64,000 nucleotides of DNA from Orientallactaga sibirica (GCA_036365145.1 JAEOAD010000001.1:103388001-103452000), one strand, 5' to 3'; numbered from the stretch's first letter, positions 21,829 through 33,130 are shown. Numbers and translations: made by a program. The notes: a model not told the origin generated them from the letters alone.

Positions 21829-22110
21829 GGTTAGGGAGATGGCTTAGTGGATGAAGTGTTTATTCAACCATGTGTATCAGTGTTCAGATCCCTAGTACCC
21901 ACATAAATGCCAGGTGGGCATAGCGGCCTGCCTGTAATCCCAGCGTGAGGAAGGTAGAGATAGAGAATCCCCAGGGGATCTGGGCTCAAGTGGGAGACCC
22001 TGACTCAGTTCAGAAAGATGCTAAATATCAACCTTTCATTGACCTCCGTAGGTACACATGTACACATACACACACACACACGCCCACATGTATACACACA
22101 CATAAAGAAA
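21829..22110 (+). mobile_element. B4-type SINE
   Basis: Sense copy: head GGTTAGGGAGATGGCTTAGTGG, 'cagatccctagtacccacataaatgcc', 'gcctgtaatcccagcgtgagg', 'ctgggctcaagtgggagaccctgactcag', CA-rich tail 22050-22103. Confidence 0.87.
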
Positions 22111-22649
22111 AGAATCCTTGACAATTAGGATCTAGGCAATATTTCCTTTAGTCATTAACTTATTAATTCACTCAGTCTCATTCATGTGTCACTAACTTAT
22201 CACGTCTTGTGTGCTACACACTGTCAATCTTTGCCTCCAAGAGTGATGCCACAGTGGTGGGAGGGCAATTATAACACCATGCAGCATATTTCTGTTTTAA
22301 TTAGAATGGCGGTTTCAAAGTTCCTTTCATTAATATCTTCATGCTCTGAAGCAAGCCTTTTTCTATTATTAGCAGCACTAATACATTCTTCCTTTTTCTC
22401 AGATGTAAAAAAGAAGTGTCCCCCTAACAGAGATGGCTTGCCCCAGTCTCAGCTGCACTTTAGGACTATTGGATTCTGTCCAAAGTACGGTGAGCAAAAT
22501 GATGGTGCAACTTCTGGATTCAGCTGCTCTACCATTGTGCCACAAGGTCCTTAATGGTGTGACTTCTAGGTCCCTTACTTAAAGGAAATCTTTGCTATGG
22601 ATTTCTGCCCTATTCTCTTCTGGCTGAAAAGACAACGCCAAACAATCTT
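22111..22649. other. Non-coding interval with one ORF of unknown meaning
   Basis: A 122-codon ORF (22186-22554) crosses a pyrimidine tract ending in CAG at 22402 that looks like a splice acceptor, but the peptide has no motif I know and no neighbouring exon is seen. I do not call a gene. Confidence 0.4.
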
Positions 22650-22902
22650 GTGTCAAATGTGCAGAAACGTACAAGGGTGCAGTCCACCATTGGCAGGAAC
22701 TTGTGGCAGCTGGAAGCAGAGGTCAGTGAGTGCTGGTGCTGAGTACTCTTTCTCCTGTTTACACAGTTCAGAGCCCAAGTCCCTGGAATGGTGCTGCCCA
22801 TAATTGTGGTAGGTCTTCCCAGTTCATGAAACCCAGTCAAGAAACTGTTCACAGACATGCTCTGTGATTCTAAATTCCACCAAGCTGATAAGATTAACCT
22901 TC
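22650..22902 (-). mobile_element. MaLR/ERVL LTR fragment, antisense
   Basis: The order 'ggaagcagaggtcagtgagtgctggtgctgagtactctttctcc', 'cagttcagagcccaagtccctggaatggtgctgccca', 'gtaggtcttccc' and 'gtgattctaaattcca...gataagattaacc' matches the antisense of a rodent MaLR/ERVL LTR. It is cut on its right by the L1 at 22903. Assigned from memory. Confidence 0.55.
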
Positions 22903-23130
22903 ACACACTCCAACATCAAAATGTGCCTAGCAATACCTCTGCAAGACCCTCAAAATAGAAGAAAAAGATGATGACATCAAATTAAAAGAGAGACTAATGG
23001 AGAGATGGAGGGGATATGATGGAGACTGGAGTTCTAACGTGGAATGGGGGAGGGGAGGGAAATATCAGGTGGTTTTTTTTTTGTATGTAAGTATAGAAGT
23101 TGTCAATAAAAAAATAATAATTAAAAAAAG
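22903..23130 (+). mobile_element. Rodent L1 3' end, type A, sense
   Basis: 5'-truncated copy: 'caagaccctcaaaatagaagaaaaagatgatgacatcaaattaaa', G-rich polypurine stretch (23045-23062), 'gaagttgtcaataaaaa' terminus. An (AAC)n/(AAAAC)n tail follows to 23166. Over the shared part it is closer to 4676-5070 than to 5620-5945. Confidence 0.88.
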
Positions 23131-23166
23131 AAAAACAAAACAAAACAACAGCAACAACAACAACAA

Positions 23167-23876
23167 AATGATTTCCCAAATCTCCACAGTACAAAAGGAT
23201 CAAGATCCAATCTTTCCCCAAGGCCTTACCTCCTTTGCTAGTCAAATATTTACAGGATCAACAAATAAGCATGTGAATAAGCGCACATAGTTTACACATG
23301 AGTGGAACATATTGATCTTGGTGGCAGTGCAGAGGTGCAGAGAATATTAGAAAGATAAGTGAAGGACAACAGTAACAACAGGACTGGCAGTGACTAACTA
23401 TTCAAAGCCATGCTTGAGAAGACAGTGCCAGAAGAAGAGAGGAGTCTCCTTCTAAAGGTCACCTTCTTCACTCAATGCAGATAGCACTGCTCCTTCTGGA
23501 CATGGAGCCTCATCGAGTTGAAGCCTCCTTGAGTGAACATCATGGCTTCAGTTAGCCCTTCTGTAGCCTTTACAACTCAATAGCCATTATATTACAGGTA
23601 CTCTAGATAAATAAGAAAACACCCTTCCCTCTCCCGCAACACTCATTACACCATTCATCTATAAATTAGCCACTGAATGCATACTTTATGCAAGGAAGAC
23701 TAAATGCCTGCGTTTTACTGGGGGACATGCATAAGATACCCTTCCCCAAGAAAATAGGATAAGAATACACAGGAGGCATAAAACGTAAGTACAAAGAAGG
23801 TAAGATGGTCTTCCATGTTTTCAAGTATTAGAACCATGGATTCAACCAACTATGTCTGGAAGACATTTAAAAAGCG
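23167..23876. other. Non-coding interval, no recognised repeat
   Basis: About 700 bp, nothing recognised. Confidence 0.5.
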
Positions 23877-24095
23877 GGCTGAAGAGATGGCTTAGTGATT
23901 AAGGCACTTGCCTGCAAAGTCTAACTACCTGAGTTTGTTTTCCCCAGTATCCACATAAAGCCAGATGCACAAAGTGGTGCATGCATCTGGAATTTGTTAG
24001 CAGTATCCAGAGGGCTAGAGGCCCTGGTGTGCCAGTTCTCTCTCTTGCTGTGCTTGCAAATAAATAAATAAATAAAATATTTTTTAAAAAAGTAA
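23877..24095 (+). mobile_element. DIP-like SINE, 'caaagtggtg' variant
   Basis: Sense copy. A small insertion ('tatccagagggc') lies before the conserved 'tagaggccctggtgtgcc'; (AAAT)n tail. Confidence 0.92.
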
Positions 24096-24249
24096 CTAAA
24101 ATATAAATATAGCACATAACAAGAATTTACATATAATTATATTGTATTAGGTATTATAGATGAATTAGAAATGGTTTAGAGTATACAAGACAAATGTAGG
24201 TAGGTAATATAAAACTATAATTTTATTATTAAAAGAATATAAGGATTTG

Positions 24250-24490
24250 GGAGCTGGAGAGATGGCTTAGTGGTTAAGGTGCTTGCTTGCAAAGCCAAAG
24301 GACCTTGTTTCAATTCCCCAGGACCCATGTAAGCCAGATGCACAAGGTGGTGCATGTGTCTGGAGTTCATTTGCAGTGGCTGATGGCCCTGGCATGCCCA
24401 TTCTCTCCCTCCCTCTCAATCTCTCTCTCTCCCTCCCTGTGTCTTTCTGTCTCTCAAATAAATAAATAAAAATAATAAAATATTTTTTAA
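24250..24490 (+). mobile_element. DIP-like SINE
   Basis: Sense copy near consensus with (AAAT)n tail; TAAAAGAATATA occurs on both sides (about 24231 and 24490), the likely target duplication. Confidence 0.93.
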
Positions 24491-24504
24491 AAGAATATAT
24501 AAAA

Positions 24505-24650
24505 GCCGGGCGTGGTGGCACATGCCTTTAATCCCAGCACTCAGGAGGCACAGGTAGGAGGATCACCATGAGTTCAAGGCCACCCTGAGACTACATAGTG
24601 AATTCCAGGTCAGCCTGGGCTGGAGTGAGATCCTACCTAGAAAAAAAAAA
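24505..24650 (+). mobile_element. B1 SINE, young-looking
   Basis: Sense B1 starting with an intact GCCGGGCGTGGTGGC head including both CpGs, which usually decay quickly in old copies. It has an A(11) plus (AAG)n tail and lies just right of the preceding DIP copy. Confidence 0.94.
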
Positions 24651-24666
24651 AGAAGAAGAAAAGATA

Positions 24667-25135
24667 TGATATGAAAGTTCTTCTAGGGACTTGTATGTTG
24701 AAGGCTTGCTCCCCAACACAGGGTTGAGAAGTGGGGTTTTGGGAAATAGATCATGAGAATGATAACCTAATGATTAATCCACTGAAGAATTCCTAATTGA
24801 ATAAACTACTGGGAGGTAGGGAGAACGCGGAAAGTAGAGCAGGCCTGGTTGAAGGAAACGGGTCACTGCGGGTATGCCTTTGAAGTGTCAATCTTGTCTC
24901 CAGCCTCTTCCTCTTCCTCAATCCTCTCTCTGCCCCCTGAGCCATGCAGTGAGCCACCTTGTGCCATGCCATGCACCCTGACATGATGCTCTGCCTCACC
25001 ACACACCAGCCCAGAGGCGGCAGAGACAAGCAGCCATGGACTGAAACCTTTGAACCTGTGAGCCAGAATGAATCCTTCTTCCCTTAAGTCGTTTCCTCAG
25101 GAATTTTGCCACAGCAGCAACCATCTGAGTAGCAC
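24667..25135 (+). mobile_element. MaLR-like LTR, sense
   Basis: A ~470-bp unit whose 3' part has the MaLR order: 'ggaaacgggtcactgcgg', '...ccatggactgaaacctttgaacctgtgagccagaatgaatcc', 'cccttaagtcgtttcctcaggaattttgccacagcagcaacc', 'gagtagcaca'. The polyadenylation signal is decayed (AATGAA). No matching 5-bp duplication is obvious and no internal region is seen. The 5' boundary is uncertain. Confidence 0.65.
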
Positions 25136-25336
25136 ATGGGGGATCCAGGAGCCACTCCCTCATGGACACTGAGGGTGGCCACGGGGTGGCCATATTGCCT
25201 GAACCAACAGGGACTGTGCAGGTGGGCAGAGCACAGTGCAAGGCAATGTCTTCCATCACTCAGGAGCTTGAGTGGATGTGTGATGAAGGCATGTGATTAA
25301 TTATACACAGAAACCATATGTACATTCCCTCATTTG

Positions 25337-25350
25337 CTAATTGCAATTAG
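25337..25350. promoter_or_regulatory. Perfect palindrome CTAATTGCAATTAG
   Basis: A 14-bp perfect palindrome holding two inverted TAATTG half-sites (TAAT-TGCA-ATTA), the kind of site bound by homeodomain dimers. It is followed directly by TCGCGAGA (25351-25358), the core of the TCTCGCGAGA promoter motif known to bind BANP and linked to ZBTB33. Binding is inference from sequence only. Confidence 0.35.
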
Positions 25351-28289
25351 TCGCGAGAGCGCTGAACATATTGCTCTTGGTGAATGTCAGGACATTTCAC
25401 TGGATTCCCCTTGGTTCTCCATGAAGCCACAATTAACTTCATTAATTATTCCCTTCACCACATGTACTTCACTTAATGAAGAACCAAAGCAATGAGTGTT
25501 GATCATGTAAAAACATTTTTTTCCCCTACGCTATCTTGGCTGCCATCCAATTAGTACAAACAACGAATCCACAGGCAAACATCAGAAGTATTAAATGCAT
25601 CTGAACTTGGTGGGGGAGGCAACAACCTTTAGGTTCAAGAATGCCTTCCTGCCTTCTCCGGGGAGATTTCTGCACAGGCAGAAAGCCTTATAGCAGTTGT
25701 GGTGGGATGTACTTTGGAAGATTTTGTAGCTAGTTAAGCAGGCATCTTTGCAGTGACTGAGCCTTAGCAACTACTAGTGGTGGTGTTGGCATGCAGGAGA
25801 TGTGTGCCAAGGACCAGGCTGGCAAGACAGGCCACTGCAAGTGAATCAATGCAAAAGTCAGCATCATTATCTGAAAATGGCCTTCCTGCTCCTCATTCCA
25901 TGGAGTTCTGCGTCCAGGCCACTTTCTCTGGGCCTACATCGTGAGGAGAAAGCATATTTCTCTCTCTGTCTCATGCAGCAGAGCTTCATCATTCTTTGGA
26001 ATGTTGGGGAGCCTCAGCTTCATGAGTACTAATAGATTTTTCTCCCCAAGAGACACAAGGAGGAGAAAGACAAGCAAGAAAGAAATTTCTCTCCAGCAGG
26101 AATTCCTGTGGCCGTTGCTGGGACGATAGCTCTCTTTAATCCATCATTTCAGCGGTGCATCCTCGCAACCACCACTCAGAATCGTGAGAGCCTCAGTGAT
26201 GTTTCTAATGTGCCATTTTTTGTTAAATGTTGTAATAGTCTTGTGAACTAGACAGGACAGCCCTGTTTCACGGCCACATTTTATGGATGCAGAAAATCGA
26301 GGTGATGTAGACTTGAGTGTATGTGGCTTGTTCTTAGTATATGAAATGTTCTTTCTGCATTGTCTCCACTTCTGTCTGATTTGGGCGGGGGTATGGAAGA
26401 GATCAGGAAGTAGGGGCCCATCTAACAAGACCCTTTCTCTCGCTTGCTCTCCTTCCAATGTCATATGGCTTAAAGACAATGCTATAGAGTAGATGAAGTG
26501 GAGCGTGAGAGAAGCCCACGTGCATTGGGTTAGTTGCAATTTTTGTCAAGATCAACACTGTGGAATAATTACTACAGAGGGAGGAGGGGTTATGCATGAT
26601 CAGCTATCTAGCAATATCCCTTTCTTCTACCCACATGTCAGATGGGTAGTACAAACCATATACCACAAATGGTAAAACCAGAATGGTTTTGAACTTTGTG
26701 TTTTCTTTTTACTGAAAGGGGTTACATGCCTATACATCGGAGGGACAAGGAAAGATAAGACCTGCCTACCCTTTCCCTCTGCATGAGCTATTCTGATAGG
26801 GTATTGCCACTGACATTGTTCTGTTTGTTTGTGTTTGCTTGTTTAAGAAGTGGTCCAAGCAGTGCCAGGAACTTTGTGATAATTCTTTTGGGGGAAAGAC
26901 AGCTTATTTGAACAGTTTGACACTGGAGAGGCATAAATTGTTGGGAGAGACAAATGTAAGCTAGAGAGATTTATAAATGTGGCAGCCAGTAATCCTGGTA
27001 TTCTACGTTAATTGTTTTTCTCAGGCAGGAGAGCTCCTGCGATTTACATTCTGGAGCAAGTTGATGGCTGAGCCAGACAGCTTATCACCTCTAAGAAGAT
27101 GTGTGGGGACATGACAGCAGCCTGGGAAATGAAAGGGGAGGCAAGATGGCATGCTCTGATGCCTCTGAAGTTCTCATTTGTTCCACAGCCTTAGTGGTAT
27201 TGCACCATGTGCCCCGTGCCCTGCTAGAAGCTGAGCAGGGAAAGCAGAGTCCTATACCCAACATTTGAAAGGTAAGTGACAAAATCCTCTCTCATCCAAA
27301 GGTTCAAGAGTGCTGTGCAAACAGGGAGTCCCCAGCAGATGTCAGGGGTTTGGTTTACCCACCCCTTTCTGCATGGGACCCTGCCAGGCCTTGTGAAGGG
27401 AGGAACTGGGGAGGCAGGCATTGACTGCAGAAGGCTCAGGAAGACTTCTTGAGAACAGGAAAACCTGTTTTCATCTTTACCCATCTGTCCAACCTTGGGG
27501 GGAGTTGTGAAGAGGAAACAAGACATGATGGATGCCTCCCTGGACTTCAGTCTTTGTGGAAGCAGTTTGTTCAGAAGCTGTACCCCCTCCTTTGTAGCCC
27601 AGGGATGAGATAAGCCTGTCTGCCTTTCGTGGGCTCAGCCACTGGGCTGTGTGTAGACTGGAACAGTCATGGTCACAGTGGTTTTGGAATGTAGTCCTAA
27701 GAGGTTGGGAAATAAGCTTGTTGGTCAAGGTGTAGTTAGGACCAGGAGTTATCAGAGTCAGCAGAATCCTGAGAGAGGGAAGTGGCACCATTGATGGGTA
27801 AGTGGAAGATGGGCAGGTTCATGTCATCCCAGGTAAGACCAGAGCCATGTTGTTAGAATCCCCTTCACAGGAGCTTCTGGAACTGAGTGTGTCCAAAGAG
27901 GACTTTGTGGTTTTAGCAAGTACCAGTGAAGTAGCAATGTATCATATTGGCAGGTATTCATGGTCATTGATTGAGTCAGATGGATACCCAGCTTCCCTTG
28001 AGTCCTAGCTTGATTGTGTTATTCTCTCTGGACTGGGCTTATCTTGTCCATAGCTGACATTTCTGGCTCTCTGTAGCCCCAGGTCTACCTCTGGCAGCCT
28101 GGATGCTGACTTCTTCATGTGTGATTCCTGAGGAGTCTAGTGCTAATCACCCTAGATAAAGGGTAATGACACATCAGAGAAATTACTCCACCCAAGTCAA
28201 GTCAAGCTTGGTGAACCAGTGATTTTACTGGGCTTACTTACAGGACCATAGGCAACTTATAGAGCTATGCCACCGAAAAGACCCCTCCT

Positions 28290-28560
28290 CTCTCTGCAAT
28301 TGCTAAGTGCTCATATGTGCTCTGGGAGGGGCAGGGCCTCATGAGCCTAATGAGCACTCCCCTCTTTCCATGAGGGGTGTTATGGGCTCCATGTTGTAAG
28401 GGTCTTATGCAAGGGATCACAGCTTCTCAGATACAAAATGGCCCCGGTCATTCATATCCAGCCTTGATGGAAAAGCTGCACGGTCCTTGCTGTTTCTCCA
28501 TGAGCTCTCTCTCTGAGGTCATCTTCACAGGCTGGGGGTCCTGAGCCTCTTGAGCATACC
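28290..28560 (-). mobile_element. Possible old L1 3'UTR remnant
   Basis: Phrases such as 'gggaggggcagggcctcatgagcc' and 'ctccatgttgtaagggtcttatgcaagggatcacagct' resemble antisense rodent Lx 3'UTR. Diverged, ends unclear. Confidence 0.3.
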
Positions 28561-29234
28561 TGTGAGTTTCAGCATAGGAACCAGTACCAAGTAGACATAG
28601 GAAACTGACCACAAACCATTATTTTAATTCTCTGACCCTTGTTGGACTTCCACTTTCCCAGTTCCTCCCATATCTGCATATTATCCAGTTCTCTTAACTC
28701 TGTTTATAAGAATAATTTGCCACAGCATGGAGTCCTTTGTCTCCAGATCATCCTGGCTGTCAAAGTTGGGAAGGCCCCTCAGAAGCACATTCTTGCTAGA
28801 GTCAAGTCACATTCAAGAAAAATAGACTGCCTTAAAAGGGAAGAGAGAACAGTTGGGAAAGAGTTCTGAGGAAGTGATGCCAGCATCCATCCATCATCTC
28901 TCTATCTATCCTTCTTTCCTTTAACAAATAGATTGAGGAGGGCTGGGCCAAGGAATGTGCTAGAAATACAATGTTAATTGGTGAATAAAATAGACAAAGT
29001 TTAGTGCTTATAGCAGATGAAGGAAAGTTAATTTGTAATAAACCTATGATTATAAACCATGTTTGTTTATTATGTGTTACTTAATGGAAGGATACATGCA
29101 AATGTTCCTCTGATGAGTTTGGATTTAACTGAATACTTGAAAGATGGGATGGATTCAGTCCCACAAAGGGTTTATTTTAGTCTGAGAGAACAGTGTGTGT
29201 GAAGGCCCTGAGGTAATGCAGAAATTGAAGAGCA

Positions 29235-29237
<3 letters not shown>

Positions 29238-29277
<40 letters not shown>
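29238..29277. repeat. (TG)n microsatellite
   Basis: About 19 TG units in otherwise unique sequence. Confidence 0.95.
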
Positions 29278-29280
<3 letters not shown>

Positions 29281-29928
29281 ATGGTGGCAAATTCTTTGTT
29301 AAAAAATAATAACTTTAGCTCAAATGGATGCAGAACTTCAGAACATCTGAAGCTAATTGGTGCAGGCTGTCATGCAAGCAGATAGTGGCTCTAAGGGTCA
29401 AGCAGAAGATGGGACAATTCCTATGGAGGAAGAATGAAGGAAGAATCAGGACCGTGTTCATTACCAGTGCTGCCACAGATCTTTACTGTGCCTTTGTGCA
29501 AAATAGAAAAAGACACCTGTTCTTCAAAGCAGGTTAGAACATGGATTCCGAATGCCTTGCTTGGCAGTGGAGCCTGGCCTGGATTGCGATCTTCCCCTTA
29601 AGCCAGGGATGGCCTCCACCACTCTATGCAGTGCCTGGATAAAACTGGGAGCTTAATCTAAGCATTAAGCTGTCCGAGACCAGAATAATTTCTGAATCTC
29701 TTGCTAAATAGGGATTTGGTGAGTAAATACACCACATCTGGTTCAGTGGAAAGCACTGGCTACTAGTGTGCCTGCCACAAGTGGATTCTGATGCTTAACT
29801 GTTTGTCTTTTACTATTTCAAAGGTTTCCTTGGTTACATTAACCAGATGAGCATGAAATATGGTTAACCTCTTGCCCATCACTTCAAGTTTAAGAAATAA
29901 GAGGAAACTGACATTGTGTGTGTATCTG

Positions 29929-30036
29929 TGAGAGAGAAGGAAAGAGAGAGAGAAAGAGGAGAAGAGAGGAGAAAAGAGAAGAGAAGAGAGGAGAGGAGAG
30001 GAAAGGAGAATAGAGAAGGGAAAGGAAGGAGAGAGG
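29929..30036. repeat. (GA)-rich purine tract
   Basis: About 100 bp with almost only A and G, in GAGA, GAAAG and GAGGA units. Not attached to a recognisable SINE. Confidence 0.9.
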
Positions 30037-31039
30037 ACAATGTTGATGCACACTGATCATCTTAATTTATAAGAAATATGGTATATATACAAATCACACA
30101 TCCACACACTATGCTTCTGGTCTGCCCAGATGATCCATATCTAGATGCTAGTAGCCTTCCAGGGCTGCTGGGTAGGAGAGAACTATACTCTGTTTGCCAG
30201 GCATCCTCACTTTGACTCTTCATTTCCACTGGTTCTGAAAACTGCTGAGTACCAGCTCCTTGGAGAGTCTTAATCCAGAAACAAATACCCAGGCAGGAGG
30301 ACAGCCTCATGGCAATCTTGCTGGTCACTGGAAATGATAAACTTTATGATCCAGGGAGAGTGTTGAGTCATGTCATTGCTTTCCAGTGAACTGAAAACAT
30401 TGCAAGAAAGGAGCAAAGAACTTCAGGGCACAGGGAGCGAGCCTGGCTGAGACAGCAAACAGAAAGGTTGATTTTCATGTAATGAATTGCTTATGGGCGT
30501 GACATAGCTTTCACCTGCATGGCATCTGCCAAGGACTGAACTTGCTCTGTCTTCTTTCATATTCTTGGTTTGCTTTTATCTATGTACTTACTCGCGTACT
30601 CACCCTTTCCTGCTACCTACGATATGGAGTCCCCTACTGCTGTCCTCTTAGCTCCTGCTCCCCTTCCTCTGAGTGGTATTTACCACAGTAGTTGAACAGA
30701 ACCCAACTACACAGTGTGGGGAACCTGACTTATGTAGTGGAACACTTCAGGGATAATTGTTTTTTAGGATTTAGGATAGCTCCACATTTATATTCCACCC
30801 ACTTAGCAATCCTATATCCCATAATTGCACCACTTCTACCTGGTACCTTTGGCTCTGAAGAGCCTGACGGGGTGTACATGCTTGAATCCGAACCAATCAT
30901 AGTGCCTAGGTGAAGCTAAAATCCCACAGGGGAGGTCTTGGCTTTCTTCTTCCTCCTAGGATCCTAGAATGGAAACTTCCCAAAATGACAGGAACTAAGA
31001 ATGGAGGAGAAAAATGAGGTTTATTGGAAGGGGAAATGT

Positions 31040-31352
31040 ATCTGTGTGCATGATGTGGATTTACGCATGTACATGTGTGTATGAGGGTATGAACATGTCA
31101 AAGCATGTGTGTGGAGGTCAGGGGACAACTTTCGTGTGTTGGCTTTTGTCTTCCACCTTGTGTTGAGCCAGGATCCCTCATTTTGTTGTCGTTCACTGCT
31201 GTGTTTGTCGGGCTAGCTGCTCTGTGAGCTTCTGGTGAAATTCTCCTGTTTCTCTGTCAGCCTGCCGGGATTACAGAAGGCTGCCATGGCTTTTGGCTTT
31301 TATATTGGGTTTGGGGATCTGAACTCAAGTGCTTTGCCTGCTGAGCCATATA
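31040..31352 (-). mobile_element. B4/RSINE1-type SINE
   Basis: Antisense copy of the same subtype as 18112-18436: 'gtggaggtcaggggacaactttcg', 'cttccaccttgtgttgagcc', 'ttgttgtcgttcactgctgtgt', 'gggattacagaaggctgccatggc', head ending 'cctgctgagccatat'. Confidence 0.8.
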
Positions 31353-31630
31353 GTTGATTTTTGTAACTTGTTATTTCATATTTTTAAAAGTCTCTTAGCC
31401 CCCCCCCACAGAAAAATGTCTGTAGGTTCCATGAAGGTAGGTCCTATGTGCATTTCATTCACAGATAGATTACAACTACCTGTTATAGGGAACAGCACTG
31501 GGTAGCTATTCAATAGACATTATATTAGCTGAACACATGGCTGAATGAATGAGTGAATGCCTGAGTTTTGGTATCACTCACTTGGCCCCATGAGCATGAT
31601 GGTAAAGTGAGGACTAAGAGGAGGAGGATG

Positions 31631-31890
31631 GGGCTGGAGAGTTGGCTTAGTGGTTAAGGCGCCTGCCTCCTAAGCCTAAGAACGCTGGTTCCAATCTCCA
31701 GGTCCCACGTTTAGCCAGATGCAGTGACACAAGGGCGCAATGCTGCACTTGACCACAAGGGGGCACACGCATCTGGATTTCATTCGCAGCAGCTGAGAGG
31801 CTGCTGGCGCACCCATCTCTATCTGTCTTCCTCCCTCTCTCTCTGTCTCTTTCTGTGTCTCTCTCAAAAAAAAAAAAAAAAAAAAAAAAA
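31631..31890 (+). mobile_element. DIP-like SINE, long subfamily, young
   Basis: Sense copy with the extension 'gtgacacaagggcgcaatgc...' between body blocks and a pure A(25) tail (31866-31890). Perfect 13-bp target duplication GAGGAGGAGGATG at 31618-31630 and 31891-31903. Intact tail and duplication point to a recent insertion. An antisense 172-codon ORF crosses it and is an artefact of the poly-A/CT tract. Confidence 0.95.
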
Positions 31891-31903
31891 GAGGAGGAGG
31901 ATG

Positions 31904-32273
31904 AAGATCAAGTTGGCTGCTTCCTTCAGGCTTCCTCTGCAACTGTAAAACCGAACTGTGTCTTTTACCTCCTGCTCGAATCCTATGCATTTTGGGAACT
32001 GGAGGGTGCTTAGAGAGGTTCTTCAATATAGGACTTTGGATGAAAAATAGAAGACACCTGCTTACCTTTGTTTTCATTTTTGAATATCTGTGAGTTAGAT
32101 TGCCAGGCATCCTTACGTGTAGTAAATAACAACTCTCCCAGTTCTTGGCACTATCTCTAAGATTTCTGCCTTTCCATGCCCTCTCTTTACACAAGGTCTG
32201 CTCACCTTCATGTTCTCAAGGTCTTCTTGTTGTCTATTTCCACTGACTAAGCAGATGAAATGCTGACCCTATC
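31904..32273. other. Non-coding interval, no recognised repeat
   Basis: Nothing recognised. Confidence 0.45.
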
Positions 32274-32604
32274 TGTATTAGTTCTTTGCAGAGCAATCAC
32301 GGTGACTGTACTATTTGACAGAAACAAAGGATGGGAGGGAAGATTTAACTTAGCTTAGAGTTTCAGATGGTCTCAGTCCATCATGGCAAGGAAGACGGGG
32401 TGGAGCTCATGGGAGTGGGAATATGAGGTGTGGACATTCCTCACATCATGCTAGACCAGTTAGCAGGACTAAAACTTCACAAACTCCTGCTGCCTATGTC
32501 TCACCTTGTAAAGACTCCATAATCCTCCCAAGGAGCACCACTGGCTGGGAAACAAGTCTTCCAAGTATGAGCCCGGGGGGACCTTCCTGATTCAAGCCAT
32601 AACA
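32274..32604 (-). mobile_element. MaLR-type LTR, antisense
   Basis: Starts 'tgtattagttctttgcagagcaatcacggtgac' and ends 'gattcaagccataaca', i.e. TG...CA in antisense. Internal order 'gtctcagtccatcatggcaaggaag', 'gactccataatcctcccaaggagcaccactggctggg' matches rodent MaLR LTRs. No clear 5-bp duplication. Confidence 0.65.
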
Positions 32605-32769
32605 TGCTCCATCAGTTGCTATCCAGGTCTCAAAGCCTTTTCTTGCCTTCTCTTTCTTAGGTAAATTTGCCTGGGTCTATAAGCTATTTTGTAGAAGAAC
32701 TATAGTTTTTAATAGAATATTAGAGGAAGATCTTATGAGCAAGTCATGTTTGTGGAAAGATTTAAATGC

Positions 32770-33130
32770 AGTGTATTAATTAGAGTCTCTGCAGGAAACA
32801 GTTGACTGGCTCACAGGAACATCTGGAGAATGTTTAACAAAAGAAATTGAATAGCGAGGAGGATACAGTTTAGGGAGTGATGATAAAGGTCTCAAAGATC
32901 ATAACAAGGAGGACATGATTATTTCCCAAGATGGGAAGGTACCCAAGACCAGCTATAGCCATGAGGAAAGAGTTTCCTGAGCCATGGCCTTCAGTGAACT
33001 AGCATAGCCATTATCAAATGGTGGCTGGAAGGAAGGAGCCTTGAGGAAGAAATGCCCCAACCTTCTGATTGGTTAAATTCATGCAGAGCCCAGAAAGCTA
33101 GGAGCTGTCCTTAGTGGTCAGCCTCCTCAA
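32770..33130 (-). mobile_element. Possible ancient ERVL LTR
   Basis: 'attaattagagtctctgcaggaaacag' at the left end and 'aggagctgtcctt' at the right resemble antisense LTR33/LTR16-type ERVL LTRs. Weak, from memory. Confidence 0.35.

Larger units (their letters stand above)
25136..31039. other. 5.9-kb SINE-free, mostly unique interval
   Basis: No B1, B4 or DIP copy is seen here, in a window that otherwise has one SINE about every 1.2 kb. It contains a (TG)n (29238-29277), a purine tract (29929-30036) and a doubtful L1 remnant (28290-28560). ORFs are short and anonymous. The left part (25290-25620) is AT-rich with homeodomain-type sites, described separately. It could be regulatory DNA under constraint or simply chance. 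Confidence 0.6.

Noticed and set aside
22186..22554. 122-codon ORF preceded by a pyrimidine tract and CAG
   Set aside because: A splice acceptor-like site alone is weak; the peptide has no known motif and no donor or partner exon is evident.
26144..26539. 131-codon antisense ORF in the SINE-free interval
   Set aside because: No motif or composition typical of coding sequence; ORFs of this size are expected by chance in 64 kb.
31676..32194. 172-codon antisense ORF, the longest in the window
   Set aside because: It runs through the A(25) tail and CT-rich part of a DIP SINE, giving a Phe run and Glu/Arg-rich stretch; not a gene.
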